Shown here piece by piece: positions 26,648 to 35,178 of a stretch of DNA of 64,000 nt. This DNA comes from Sphingomonas sp. Leaf21 (GTDB taxonomy: Bacteria > Pseudomonadota > Alphaproteobacteria > Sphingomonadales > Sphingomonadaceae), in contig NZ_CAKASM010000013.1 in the NCBI RefSeq assembly GCF_916858675.1, forward strand, positions 1-64,000. Reading direction: 5' to 3'. Position 1 is the first letter of the stretch, and each line of letters begins with the position of its first letter. Under the pieces are notes generated by a model. The model searched no databases. It worked only from the letters and a program-made list of their open reading frames with translations, and was not told where the DNA came from. The translations under genes were made by a program, and so were the position numbers.

Positions 26648-27304
26648 TCAGCGCGGGCGTGTCGCCCGCCAGCGGAAATAGGAAAACACCACCGGCGTCA
26701 GCGCGGCGGAGAGGAGCGCGGTGGTGACGATCCCGCCCCGCGCCCCGGTGTCCATGGGCAGTATCGCGACGACGACGATCGCCAGCCCCGTGCCTGCGAA
26801 CAGCCAGCCGCCGAAGCGGTGGGTCGCGATCCAGTTGTCGGTATCGGTGATCGTCCAGGGCGTTCGGATGCCGACGAAGAAGCCCGGCCGCGACTTGGGC
26901 AGCGTATTGCCGATCGCGATCAGAAAGAAGCCCAGACCGACGAGCAACATGCTCCCCGGCGGCGTCCAGCCGAAAGCGGGCCCCGCGACCATCGCCTCGA
27001 TCCCGACGAACAGCGCCAATATCCCCGCCCAGGCCGCGCGGAGCAGCGGCGCGCTGCCCTCCAGATTGCTTTGCAGCGGTTCGATTCGGGGCAGCGTCGC
27101 CATCATCGCCGAGGTCACGATGGTCAGGATGACCGGCATGAACAGCGCATGGGCTGCTCCGGCATAATGGTCTGCCTGCCCGGCGGCGTTCCAATGCGTC
27201 GGCAGCATCGTGCCCGGCGGCAATCGGCTGAGCGCCAATGCGGACACCAGCGCCATGCCGCCCGCCACCAGGGCAGAGGCGAGGATCAACGGTCGGAAGG
27301 ACAT
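26648..27304 (-). CDS. sdpI: SdpI family integral membrane protein
   Basis: The 218-residue protein has six hydrophobic segments. It contains LPTHWNAAGQADHYAG (DUF1648 region) and NTLPKSRPGFFVGIRTPWT, the SdpI signature. In Bacillus SdpI is both immunity protein against the SDP toxin and a signal-transducing anchor for SdpR. In proteobacteria the role is unknown and no toxin gene is seen here. The start overlaps the end of sdpR by 19 bp, the classical arrangement. Confidence 0.9.
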   Translation of the reverse strand: MSFRPLILASALVAGGMALVSALALSRLPPGTMLPTHWNAAGQADHYAGAAHALFMPVILTIVTSAMMATLPRIEPLQSNLEGSAPLLRAAWAGILALFVGIEAMVAGPAFGWTPPGSMLLVGLGFFLIAIGNTLPKSRPGFFVGIRTPWTITDTDNWIATHRFGGWLFAGTGLAIVVVAILPMDTGARGGIVTTALLSAALTPVVFSYFRWRATRPR

Positions 27305-27588
27305 GACTTCACCCCCTCGGCAACATCCTCACCCACCCCCAGTCGGGTCATGAAGCCCATCACCACTTGCTCCAGCACCGAGAGGTTGAGCGTGTAGAGG
27401 ATGGTCGTGCCCTGCTGCTCCGCCCGGATCAGTCCGGCGGCTTTCAGCTTGGCGAAATGCGCCGACATGGTGGGGCGGGACACGTCGAACGCGTCGGCGA
27501 TCGCCCCCGCCGACAACCCGCCACCGCGCAGCATCTCCAGGATGCGGCGGCGCGTGGGGTGGGCGAGGGCTTCGAACACCGGGTCCAT
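27286..27588 (-). CDS. sdpR: SdpR-type ArsR family autorepressor
   Basis: The 100-residue winged-helix protein begins MDPVFEALAHPTRRRILEML and carries the recognition helix SRPTMSAHFAKLKAAGLI; it lacks the ArsR metal-binding CxCxx motif, as SdpR proteins do. It probably represses its own operon and is relieved by membrane SdpI. An inverted repeat lies 10 bp upstream. The coding end overlaps sdpI by 19 bp. Confidence 0.92.
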   Translation of the reverse strand: MDPVFEALAHPTRRRILEMLRGGGLSAGAIADAFDVSRPTMSAHFAKLKAAGLIRAEQQGTTILYTLNLSVLEQVVMGFMTRLGVGEDVAEGVKSCPSDR

Positions 27589-27597
27589 CGCCGATAC

Positions 27598-27613
27598 TTA
27601 GCATGGACGCTAA
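27598..27613 (-). promoter_or_regulatory. Inverted-repeat operator candidate for SdpR
   Basis: TTAGC at 27598-27602 and GCTAA at 27609-27613 form a perfect 5-6-5 inverted repeat. A third half-site GCTAA is at 27624-27628. The area is AT-richer than its surroundings and lies just upstream of the sdpR ATG, so SdpR bound here would cover the transcription start. Confidence 0.6.
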
Positions 27614-27702
27614 TTAGTGAGAAGGCTAAATTACAGGACGCCCCGCTCCTCCGCTCCGTTCAGGCCGAACGGGGCGGGGTAATCGGAAACCGGAGGGCGG
27701 GG

Positions 27703-29178
27703 TTACCGCCGCTCCAGCATCAATGCCGCCGTCGCCTTCGCGCTTCCGACCACGCCGGGAATTCCCGCGCCCGGATGCGTGCCCGCGCCGACGAAATACA
27801 GGTTCGGTATCGAGTCGTCGCGGTTGTGGACCCGGAAATAGGCGCTCTGGGTCAGGATCGGCTCGAGCGAGAAGGCCGAACCCATATGCGCATTCAGGTC
27901 GGTCGCGAAATCCGCCGGGGCATAATGGAATTTGGTCACGATCCGCTCATGGATGTCGGGGATCAGGCGGCGGCCGACCTCGTCCAGGATGCGCTTTTCC
28001 AGGATCGGCCCGACCTCGTCCCAGTCCATCGGGAACTTGCCCATGTGCGGCACCGGGGCGAGCGCGTAGAAGGTCGAATGCCCCTCGGGCGCGAGGCTCG
28101 GATCGGTGACGGTCGGGTGATGGAGGTAGAGCGAGAAATCCTCCGACAGCACGCCGGTGTCGTAGATATCGGTCAGCAGCCCCTTATAGCGCGGGCCGAA
28201 CAGGATCATGTGGTGCGGGATGCCCGGCCAGGCGCCCTTGATGCCGAAATGCACGACGAAGAGCGACGGCGAATAGCGCTTGCGTTCCAGCCGGTTGACC
28301 GCGCGCCGCGCCGAACGATTGTCGGCGAGCAGGTCGCGGTAGCTGTGCATGATGTCGGCGTTGGTCGCGACGGCATCGGCCTGGATGGTCAGGCCGCTTC
28401 TGGTCACCACGCCGGTCGCGCGGTCGCCCAGCGTCTCGATCCGCGTCACGGGATCACCCAGGCGCAGCACGCCGCCGATCCGCTCGAACTGCGCGACCAT
28501 GCCGGCGACGAGGCGATTGGTGCCGCCGCGCGCGAACCAGACCCCGCCGTCGCGCTCCAGCTTGTGGATCAGCGCATAGATGGCGCTGGTCGTCATCGGA
28601 TTGCCGCCGACCAGCAAGGTGTGGAAGGACAGTGCCTCGCGCAGCTTCTCCGACTTCACGAATTTGGAAACCATGGCGTAGACCGAATTCCACGCCTGAT
28701 ACTTCGCCAGCGCGGGCGCGGCCTTCACCATCGAGGCGAAGTCGAGAAACGCGACATGGCCGAGCTTCTCGTAACCCTCGCGGTAGACGCCCGCCGCATA
28801 ATCGAGGAACTTGCCATAGCCCGCGATATCGTCGGGGTTCAGCTTGGCGATCTCCGAGCGGAGCTGCGTGTCGTCGTTGCTGTAGTCGAAATTGGTGCCG
28901 TCGACCCAGTTGAGCCGGTAGAAGGGGCTGACGGGGTCGAGTTGCACATCCTCCGACATCGAGCGCCCGGTCAGGCCCCAGAGCTCCTCCAGGCAGGCGG
29001 GATCGGTGATGACGGTGGGACCGGCGTCGAAGGTGAAGCCGTCGCGTTCCCAGTAATAGGCGCGCCCGCCCGGCTTGTCGCGTGCCTCGACGATGGTGGT
29101 CTGTACGCCCGCCGACTGCAGGCGGATGGCGAGCGCCAGCCCGCCAAAGCCCGACCCGATGACGACCGCGCTCTTCAT
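27703..29178 (-). CDS. crtI: Phytoene desaturase
   Basis: CrtI is the FAD-dependent desaturase that converts phytoene to lycopene. The N-terminal dinucleotide-binding motif VIGSGFGGLALAIRLQ and GGRAYYWERDGFTFDAGPT (typical of CrtI) are clear, and the C-terminal bacterial desaturase signature NLYFVGAGTHPGAGIPGV is intact. The 491-residue length is normal. The ATG at 29178 overlaps the crtY stop by 4 bp, so crtY and crtI are translationally coupled. Confidence 0.96.
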   Translation of the reverse strand: MKSAVVIGSGFGGLALAIRLQSAGVQTTIVEARDKPGGRAYYWERDGFTFDAGPTVITDPACLEELWGLTGRSMSEDVQLDPVSPFYRLNWVDGTNFDYSNDDTQLRSEIAKLNPDDIAGYGKFLDYAAGVYREGYEKLGHVAFLDFASMVKAAPALAKYQAWNSVYAMVSKFVKSEKLREALSFHTLLVGGNPMTTSAIYALIHKLERDGGVWFARGGTNRLVAGMVAQFERIGGVLRLGDPVTRIETLGDRATGVVTRSGLTIQADAVATNADIMHSYRDLLADNRSARRAVNRLERKRYSPSLFVVHFGIKGAWPGIPHHMILFGPRYKGLLTDIYDTGVLSEDFSLYLHHPTVTDPSLAPEGHSTFYALAPVPHMGKFPMDWDEVGPILEKRILDEVGRRLIPDIHERIVTKFHYAPADFATDLNAHMGSAFSLEPILTQSAYFRVHNRDDSIPNLYFVGAGTHPGAGIPGVVGSAKATAALMLERR

Positions 29179-30335
29179 GCCCGGCCCCGCAGCGCGGCGA
29201 TGGCGCGCAGGATCGGCACCGGCGGCCGTCCGGTCAAAACTCGTGCCTTGTCGGCCATGGTCGATTGCCCCGCATAAAATCGCCCGATCAGACCGGGCGG
29301 AAGACGATAGAAACGCTCGAGAACGCGGTATCGCTCATCCGGCTCCGCCGCCTTGAACAACATCGTGTCGAGCATACGGTAGAAGCCGCGCGCGTCCCAG
29401 GCGTCGCGTGCCATGCGATAGGTCGCATCGTGCAGGTCGGCCCCCGCGAAATCACGCCGCGCGGCCAGCATCGCCGCCATGCGGATCGCATCGGGCAGCG
29501 AATAGCCGGTGGTCGGGTGGAACAGCCCGGCGCGCATCCCGGCCTTGGGCGTCCGCGCGCCCCCGCTGCGCCAGTAATTGTCGAAGTCGCCGCCCATCGC
29601 GACCGGAAGCACCCCCGCTTCCTCGCGCAGCACCTCCGCCGTCTGCCAGTCGCGCGCCTCGGCATAGCGTTCGATCCGCTGGACGATGGCGCGCCGGTTC
29701 AGCTCGGACGAGGTCGAGTAATAGGTGTCCTCGACAAAGATCCGATCCTCGGCGAAGGGCAGGGTGTAGACGAAGCGATAGCCGTCGAGTTGCTTGACGG
29801 TGGCGTCCATGACGACCGGCCGCTCGCTGCCGTGCGGGCGGGTCAGGCGGAGTTCCTGGCCGACGAACTTCTGCCAGCCGCAGGACAGCGAAGACAGGTC
29901 GCCCGCGCCGCGCGCGTCGATCACGCCGGTCGCCTCGACCCGGTCGCCATCGGCGAAGACGGCGGCGGTCGCGGTCACCGACAGCACCTTGTGCCCCAGC
30001 ATCAAGGCTTCGGGCGGCAGGACGCGGCGAACCTCTGCATCGAGCCTGTGGCTCTCGATCGAATAATAGGTCTGGTTGAGCGTTCGCGCATGCGCCGGAA
30101 AGGCGACGTCATAGCCGCGCCAGCCATGCGCGACGAGCCGCTCGACGATCCAGCGATCGGCCTTGGCCACGTCGCTGCCGAAGAAGGACCAGATATGGTT
30201 GCCGCCGATCGTCTCGCCCGCGTCGATCAGGCGCACGTCGAGCGCGGGGTGACGCGCTTTCAGCGCCAGCGCGATCAGCCCACCGGCCAGGCCCGCGCCA
30301 ATGATCGCGACATCGCAGGAGATTTTGGCAGCCAT
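29175..30335 (-). CDS. crtY: Lycopene beta-cyclase
   Basis: CrtY cyclises both ends of lycopene to beta-carotene. The FAD-binding VAIIGAGLAGGLIALAL, the DAGETIGGNHIWSF segment (the CrtY N-H-x-W hallmark) and IFVEDTYYS, the catalytic F-x-E-x-x-Y/S region, are all visible. At 386 residues it matches proteobacterial CrtY. Translation starts at the ATG at 30335. It is the first gene of the crtY-crtI operon; no crtZ or crtG is in the window. Confidence 0.95.
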   Translation of the reverse strand: MAAKISCDVAIIGAGLAGGLIALALKARHPALDVRLIDAGETIGGNHIWSFFGSDVAKADRWIVERLVAHGWRGYDVAFPAHARTLNQTYYSIESHRLDAEVRRVLPPEALMLGHKVLSVTATAAVFADGDRVEATGVIDARGAGDLSSLSCGWQKFVGQELRLTRPHGSERPVVMDATVKQLDGYRFVYTLPFAEDRIFVEDTYYSTSSELNRRAIVQRIERYAEARDWQTAEVLREEAGVLPVAMGGDFDNYWRSGGARTPKAGMRAGLFHPTTGYSLPDAIRMAAMLAARRDFAGADLHDATYRMARDAWDARGFYRMLDTMLFKAAEPDERYRVLERFYRLPPGLIGRFYAGQSTMADKARVLTGRPPVPILRAIAALRGRA

Positions 30336-30383
30336 CGCCGCACCGCTACCGTAAAGCGCGGGCGAGGCAAAGAGCCGGTGCCA

Positions 30384-31406
30384 TTACAGGAGGACGGCCG
30401 TGTCCGGCGAATCGCCGGTCGCGAAGCCCCCGACGATCCGCCACGCCGCCAGATCGACGATCGCGATCCGGTTATCCTCCAGCGCGGCATAGAGGATCGA
30501 TCCGCCCGCGGGCAGGTTCAGGCCCGGCGCGGCGGCGGGCAGGGGAAGCCGCGCCTCCTCCGCCAGGGTCGTCGGGGAGTGGCGGGTCAGGCTCTTGTTC
30601 GCCGTGTTGGAGATGATGAGGCGGCCATCGGGCTGGACGATCACCCGCACCGCCTCGCCGCGCAGGCCGATGCGCGCGCGCGGGCGCAGCGTGACCGCAT
30701 CGAGCGCGTGGAGAACGCCCGCCGGACGATCGATCACATAGAGTGTGCGCTCGTCGGGGCTGAGCGCCAATCCCTCGGGTGCGGTGCCGATATGCTGCTT
30801 GACCGGTGCGAAGCTGGCATCGTCGGGGTTCACCATGATGACCATGCCGCTCATCGTGTCGGCGACATAGGCGCGGGTGCCATCGGCCTTCACCACGAAA
30901 TAATGGCTGCGCGCGCCGCCGACCGGTATCATCCGGTCGGGGCTCGTCGCGGTGGCGGGCTGGTCGAACCGGGCGAGCAGGCTGTCGGTCTCGGACAGCG
31001 CGTAGAGCCGCCCCCTGGCGTCCAGCCGCACCCCGTGCCAGCGGCGATGCGGCGCCAGGTCGATCGCGTGCGCGAGCTTGCGCGCGGTGAGGTCGATGAC
31101 CCAGAGTTGATGACCGCCTTCGCCGCCGAACTGCCAGCCCTTCACGCCATAGCTACCGACATAGGCGAAGCGGCCCGCCGGATCGGCCACCATTTCATGC
31201 GGTTGCGGCCCCAGCTCGATCGTGCCGGTGCGGCGACCGCCGGGCAGGTCGTAAAAGGCGACGCGTCCCGCGCCCTTCTCGACCACGGCCAGCGTGCCGG
31301 GGCGGGGCCCCGCCGCCTGGGCACGGCGCCAGGCGAGGGGGACGGCGGCGGCGGCGCCCAGCGCGGCGAGGCCCCAAAGCCCCTGGCGACGATCGATCAG
31401 CGACAT
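30384..31406 (-). CDS. Exported YncE-like beta-propeller protein
   Basis: The 340-residue product begins SLIDRRQGLWGLAALGAAAAV, a possible Tat signal with RR but without the full consensus. The mature part is a repeated seven-bladed propeller of the YncE/surface-antigen type, with blades such as GRFAYVGSYG, GTRAYVADTMSGMV and DERTLYVIDRPAGVL. Such proteins lack known enzymatic activity; binding of DNA or peptidoglycan has been suggested for some. An ATG at 31526 would extend it, but 31406 gives a proper signal. It precedes crtY on the same strand with a 48 bp gap. Confidence 0.78.
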   Translation of the reverse strand: MSLIDRRQGLWGLAALGAAAAVPLAWRRAQAAGPRPGTLAVVEKGAGRVAFYDLPGGRRTGTIELGPQPHEMVADPAGRFAYVGSYGVKGWQFGGEGGHQLWVIDLTARKLAHAIDLAPHRRWHGVRLDARGRLYALSETDSLLARFDQPATATSPDRMIPVGGARSHYFVVKADGTRAYVADTMSGMVIMVNPDDASFAPVKQHIGTAPEGLALSPDERTLYVIDRPAGVLHALDAVTLRPRARIGLRGEAVRVIVQPDGRLIISNTANKSLTRHSPTTLAEEARLPLPAAAPGLNLPAGGSILYAALEDNRIAIVDLAAWRIVGGFATGDSPDTAVLL

Positions 31407-31564
31407 GGGGCGAGGCTCCGGCAGATAGGCATCGTCGATCAGACGTGGCGGCGCGCCGGTTGTTCCCGATTTTCCCGGCCGAGGCGGCGTCCGATGCATG
31501 TTTTCCGCGTCATGAACGTTCGCCACCAGTTGCGGTGAAACGGCCCAATAGATAGGTGAGTCGC

Positions 31565-31996
31565 ATGATCCGCCCCCTGAATGAAAGCGTCGCCGTCGCC
31601 CCCCAGATTCGCCCCGAGGATATCGCGGCGATCAAGGCGGCGGGCTATACGGCCATCGTCAACAACCGCCCCGATGGCGAGGAAGCGGGCCAGCCCGACG
31701 GCCACTCGATCCGTGCGGCGGCGGAGGACCAGGGGCTCGCCTATACCGCGATCCCGGTGACGCCCGGCGGGTTCAGCCACGAGATGGTCGATCAGATGAC
31801 CCAGGCGCTGGTCGAGGCCAAGGGGCCGGTCCTCGCCTATTGCCGGTCGGGCACGCGAAGCTGCAACCTCTGGGCGCTGGCGGCGGCCAAGGCGGGGCGC
31901 AATCCGACGCTGATCGTCATGCAGGCCGAAACGGCGGGCTATGACCTGTCCGGTCTTCGCCCGACCCTCGACGCGCTGGCGGACGCGGCGGGATGA
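31565..31996 (+). CDS. DUF442 / TIGR01244 phosphatase-like protein
   Basis: The 143-residue protein has the DUF442 pattern: VAPQIRPEDIAAIKAAGYTAIVNNRPDGE, read in overlapping parts, and the loop AYCRSGTRSCNLWALA. The CRSGTRS loop is the C-x5-R P-loop of cysteine phosphatases. Fused versions in Bradyrhizobia and Xylella occur with a sulfide-oxidising beta-lactamase-like domain, hence the name sulfur transferase in annotations. The ATG at 31565 has GGTGAG upstream. Its end overlaps the next gene by ATGA. Confidence 0.85.
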   Translation: MIRPLNESVAVAPQIRPEDIAAIKAAGYTAIVNNRPDGEEAGQPDGHSIRAAAEDQGLAYTAIPVTPGGFSHEMVDQMTQALVEAKGPVLAYCRSGTRSCNLWALAAAKAGRNPTLIVMQAETAGYDLSGLRPTLDALADAAG

Positions 31997-32409
31997 CCCT
32001 GCCGGGCATCGGCACGCTGGACGACGGCCTGGTACGGACCGTCGCCGCCGGTGTCGTCGCGGCGGCGGCCGTGATCCTGTTGCTGTTCGGCGTGCTCAAG
32101 CTGCTCCGCCGCGCCAAGCCCCGGCTCGGCACGCCCGAGGATGTCGCGGCGGCGGCCGAGGCGGCGCTGGCGGGGTTCGCGGTGTCGGGCGCGGTGGTGG
32201 GCGCGGACGGTCAGGGCGCGCTGGCGGTGGCCGCCGACGGACGCGTCGCGGCGATCAAGCTGGCCGGCCGCCGCCTCGTCGTTCGCGAAATCCCCTGGAC
32301 CCGCGTCCGCTCCACCGCGGAGGGTATCATCGCCGAGGTCGAGGGGCGGTTCGGACCGGTCACGCTCGCCGGGGTCGACGTGCTGGACATCAGGCGCCTT
32401 CGCGCCTGA
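31993..32409 (+). CDS. Membrane-anchored hypothetical protein
   Basis: The 138-residue product has one strong transmembrane helix at about residues 15-38 (VRTVAAGVVAAAAVILLLFGV) followed by a basic stretch KLLRRAKPR, so the C-terminal 95 residues probably face the cytoplasm. That part contains GADGQGALAVAADGRVAAIKL, reminiscent of a small beta-sheet module. I do not recognise the family. It overlaps the DUF442 gene by 4 bp, implying coupled expression, and converges with cfa 25 bp downstream. Confidence 0.7.
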   Translation: MTLPGIGTLDDGLVRTVAAGVVAAAAVILLLFGVLKLLRRAKPRLGTPEDVAAAAEAALAGFAVSGAVVGADGQGALAVAADGRVAAIKLAGRRLVVREIPWTRVRSTAEGIIAEVEGRFGPVTLAGVDVLDIRRLRA

Positions 32410-32434
32410 CCGGTCCTTCCCGACCCGCTGAGGA

Positions 32435-33664
32435 TTATCGGTCGCGCAGCGCGCGTTCGCCCTCGAACATGTAATCGCGCGTGACCGGCACCGAGAGGCG
32501 CCCGCGGGTGAGCTGCACCTGATAGTTGCACAGGCCCCCGTTGCGGAACGCCGCGCCCGCACCGGCCAGATAGAACAGCCACATGCGGTAGAAACGCTCG
32601 TCATACAGCTCGACGATCCGGTCCTTCGCCGCCACCGTCCGGTCGTACCAGATGTCGAGCGTCCAGCCATAATGGCAGCGCAGCACCTCGACATCGGTCA
32701 GGAACATGCGCAACCCTTCCTGTGCGCGCACGATCTCGGACAGGGCGGGGTTGTAGCCGCCGGGGAAGATATATTTGGTCGTCCAGTCGTCGGTGACGCC
32801 GGGGCCGTTGAACCGCCCGATCGTGTGGAGCAGCATCACGCCGTCCTCGGTCAGCAGGTCGCGGCACTTGCGGAAGAAGGTGCGATATTGCGGCGGGCCG
32901 ACATGCTCGAACATGCCGACCGAGACGATTCGGTCGAACTGCCCCTCCACCCGGCGATAGTCGATCAGCTCGAACTTGACCTTGTCCGCGACGCCCAGCG
33001 CCTCGGCGCGCGCGCGCGCGACCTTCAGCTGTTCCTCGGACAGGGTGACGCCCAGCACTTCGGCACCGCACATCTGGTGCAGATACAGCGCCATGCCGCC
33101 CCAGCCGCACCCGATGTCGAGGACGCGCATCCCCGGCTCGATCGCCAGCTTGGCGGCGATATGCGCCTTCTTGTCGCGCTGTGCCCGTTCCAGATCATTG
33201 GCCGGGTCGGTGAAATAGGCGCAGCTATATTGCTTGTCGGTGTCGAGGAAGAGTTCGTAGAGCGTGCCCGACAGGTCGTAATGATGCGCGACGTTCTTCT
33301 TCGACCGTCGCTCCATGTTGATCCGGTCGAGCCGATGCTTGATCGCCCCCGCCGCGCGCACGAAGCGCGAGGGGTTCAGGTTCGCGCGGCCCGCTTCCCA
33401 TTTGTCGTTGGCGGTCAGCAGCTCGACCAGATCGCGGACGTCGCCCTTCTCGACGAGCAGGCGGCCGTCCATGAAGCATTCGCCCGCCGCGAGCGCGGGA
33501 TTGCGGACGATCTGCCCCGCGACCCTCGAATCGGTGAAGCGGATCGCGACATCGGGATAGCCGGGTTCGGGCGTCCCGAATTCGCGGACCGTGCCGTTAT
33601 GGTGTGTAAGCGTCAGGCGGCCCTTGCGGACCCCGCGCGACAGAAAGAGATCGATCAGCGCCAT
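32435..33664 (-). CDS. cfa: Cyclopropane-fatty-acyl-phospholipid synthase
   Basis: The enzyme uses SAM to add a methylene bridge to unsaturated acyl chains of membrane lipids. The C-terminal domain has the SAM motif VLDIGCGWGGMALYLH, LSEEQLKVARARAEALG, and the family-specific YFPGGYNPALSE-like IFPGGYNPALSEIVRAQ and WYDRTVAAKDRIVELYDERFYRMWLFYLAG (read in parts). AHHYDLSG marks the domain start. Length 409 is normal for this group. It is the only cfa gene here; the next gene upstream on the same strand is the molybdoenzyme, 18 bp away, so it may belong to that operon. Confidence 0.94.
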   Translation of the reverse strand: MALIDLFLSRGVRKGRLTLTHHNGTVREFGTPEPGYPDVAIRFTDSRVAGQIVRNPALAAGECFMDGRLLVEKGDVRDLVELLTANDKWEAGRANLNPSRFVRAAGAIKHRLDRINMERRSKKNVAHHYDLSGTLYELFLDTDKQYSCAYFTDPANDLERAQRDKKAHIAAKLAIEPGMRVLDIGCGWGGMALYLHQMCGAEVLGVTLSEEQLKVARARAEALGVADKVKFELIDYRRVEGQFDRIVSVGMFEHVGPPQYRTFFRKCRDLLTEDGVMLLHTIGRFNGPGVTDDWTTKYIFPGGYNPALSEIVRAQEGLRMFLTDVEVLRCHYGWTLDIWYDRTVAAKDRIVELYDERFYRMWLFYLAGAGAAFRNGGLCNYQVQLTRGRLSVPVTRDYMFEGERALRDR

Positions 33665-33682
33665 ATGGCACCGACTAGTGCC

Positions 33683-34426
33683 TTAAATCCCGGCATACCA
33701 GTCATAATCGACATGGTCTTCCCAGTATCCCCCCTTGCCTAAACCTATGTTGGACAGGCTTGCGACCGCATCGATGCGCATCAGATATTTGGCGTGCTTG
33801 TAACCGAGCTGCCGCTCAACCCGGAGCCGCAGGGGAGCGCCGTGCCCGACGTCGAGCATCCGCCCGTTCATGCCCCAGGCCAGGATCGTCTGCGGGTGGA
33901 AGGCGTCGATCAGGTCGAGCGACTCGTAATAGGGCTGGCCCCCGTACAGGTCGGCGCAGGTGAAGACGATATAGCGCGCAGCGGTGCTGATATCGGCGGC
34001 CTTCAGGATGTTGCCCAGCATCGGCCCCATCCATTCGCCGATCGCGCTCCACCCCTCGACACAGTCGTGGCGGGTGATCTGGCGGCGCGCGGGGAACTCG
34101 CCGATCTGCCGCAGCGACAGCGACAGCGGCTTGCCGACCAGCCCGCCGACGTTCAGCCGCCAGTCCTCGAACCGATTGGCGAGCATCGCGGCATATTCGG
34201 GGGTGCCGGGATTGCGGGTGCCGTTGGTGCGGAAATAAGGCGACATCTGGTCGCGTCGATATTCGGGCGCCAGCGCGCCCCGGTCCATCAGCGCGCGTTG
34301 CAGCCCTTTTTGCATATCCTCGCCCGCGAACAGGATCTTGCGCGCGGTCGGCTGCTCGATGATCCTGTCACACCCGGTCAGGAGCAGCCCGGCCCCGCCG
34401 GTCAGGATGGTACGACGTCGGATCAT
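33683..34426 (-). CDS. Tat-exported molybdopterin-dependent oxidoreductase (SUOX/MsrP-like)
   Basis: The 247-residue protein starts MIRRRTILTGGAGLLLTGC, a twin-arginine signal with a lipobox Cys. The oxidoreductase fold is shown by RQITRHDCVEGWSAIGEW, in which Cys is the expected molybdenum ligand, and by FTCADLYGGQPYYESLD and RLRVERQLGYKHAKYL. These are features of the sulfite oxidase/YedY family. Its stop region is 18 bp before cfa, and its start overlaps the stop of the cytochrome b gene by 4 bp, so the pair forms a two-component membrane oxidoreductase. The substrate is unknown. Confidence 0.88.
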   Translation of the reverse strand: MIRRRTILTGGAGLLLTGCDRIIEQPTARKILFAGEDMQKGLQRALMDRGALAPEYRRDQMSPYFRTNGTRNPGTPEYAAMLANRFEDWRLNVGGLVGKPLSLSLRQIGEFPARRQITRHDCVEGWSAIGEWMGPMLGNILKAADISTAARYIVFTCADLYGGQPYYESLDLIDAFHPQTILAWGMNGRMLDVGHGAPLRLRVERQLGYKHAKYLMRIDAVASLSNIGLGKGGYWEDHVDYDWYAGI

Positions 34427-35151
34427 TCGGGAACCCTCCAGCGGCCGGTGATCATCGATCGCATTTCGTTGAGCGGGCCAGCCAGGATCACCAGCACCAG
34501 ATGGACGATAATGAACAGCGTCAGCAGGGTGGCGGTGATGAAATGGATCGATCGCGCCGACTGCCGCCCGCCCAGCAGTTCCAGCACCCAGGGCCAGGCC
34601 GCGTTCATGCCCGGCGACAGCGCGATGCCGGTCAGGATGGCGAGCGGCAGCGCGACGAACAGCACGAGCACGTAACTCAGCTTCTGGAACAGGTTGTAAC
34701 GACGCGGATCCCGTTCGTCATGGAAGCGGAACGCCAGATGTCGCCGGGCATCCGCCCACATGGCGGCGGGGCGCAGCTCGCGTCCCCGGATGCGCAGGTC
34801 GCGCTGGAAATGCCGCGTGACCAGCCCGCCGATCATATGGACGAGCAGCCCGAAGCCCAGCACCAGCGCGAAGAACAGGTGCCAGCGTCGCGAGATGGCG
34901 AGATTATACTGCGCGGGTATCGTGATCCAGCTCGGGAAATGCGGCAGGTTCAACCAGGCCGGGTCGAAATTGGCGCCATAGCGTCCCCAATAGAGCCGGG
35001 GATGCGCGTTGGAGATGCCCAGCCCCGAGCCGAGCAGGATCAGCACCGCGACCGCATTGACCCAGTGCCAGACCCGCGTCACCAGTCCATGGCGGCGAAT
35101 GACCGTCGCCGCCGGGGGTCTTTGCGGCTCCTGCGGCGTTGGCGCTTCCAT
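34423..35151 (-). CDS. Cytochrome b561-type membrane subunit
   Basis: The 242-residue protein has four to five transmembrane helices and the haem-ligand histidines of the Ni-hydrogenase/b561 family: RRHGLVTRVWHWVNAVAV, RRWHLFFALVLGFGLLVHMIGG (read in parts) and SIHFITATLLTLFIIVHLVL. It most likely passes electrons between the quinone pool and the molybdoenzyme encoded next to it. The ATG at 35151 has GGGAG six bases upstream. This replaces the usual six-helix MsrQ partner of YedY-like enzymes. Divergent from the flavin reductase gene across 27 bp. Confidence 0.88.
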   Translation of the reverse strand: MEAPTPQEPQRPPAATVIRRHGLVTRVWHWVNAVAVLILLGSGLGISNAHPRLYWGRYGANFDPAWLNLPHFPSWITIPAQYNLAISRRWHLFFALVLGFGLLVHMIGGLVTRHFQRDLRIRGRELRPAAMWADARRHLAFRFHDERDPRRYNLFQKLSYVLVLFVALPLAILTGIALSPGMNAAWPWVLELLGGRQSARSIHFITATLLTLFIIVHLVLVILAGPLNEMRSMITGRWRVPE

Positions 35152-35178
35152 CCATTCTCCCTTTCGGTGATCCACGGC

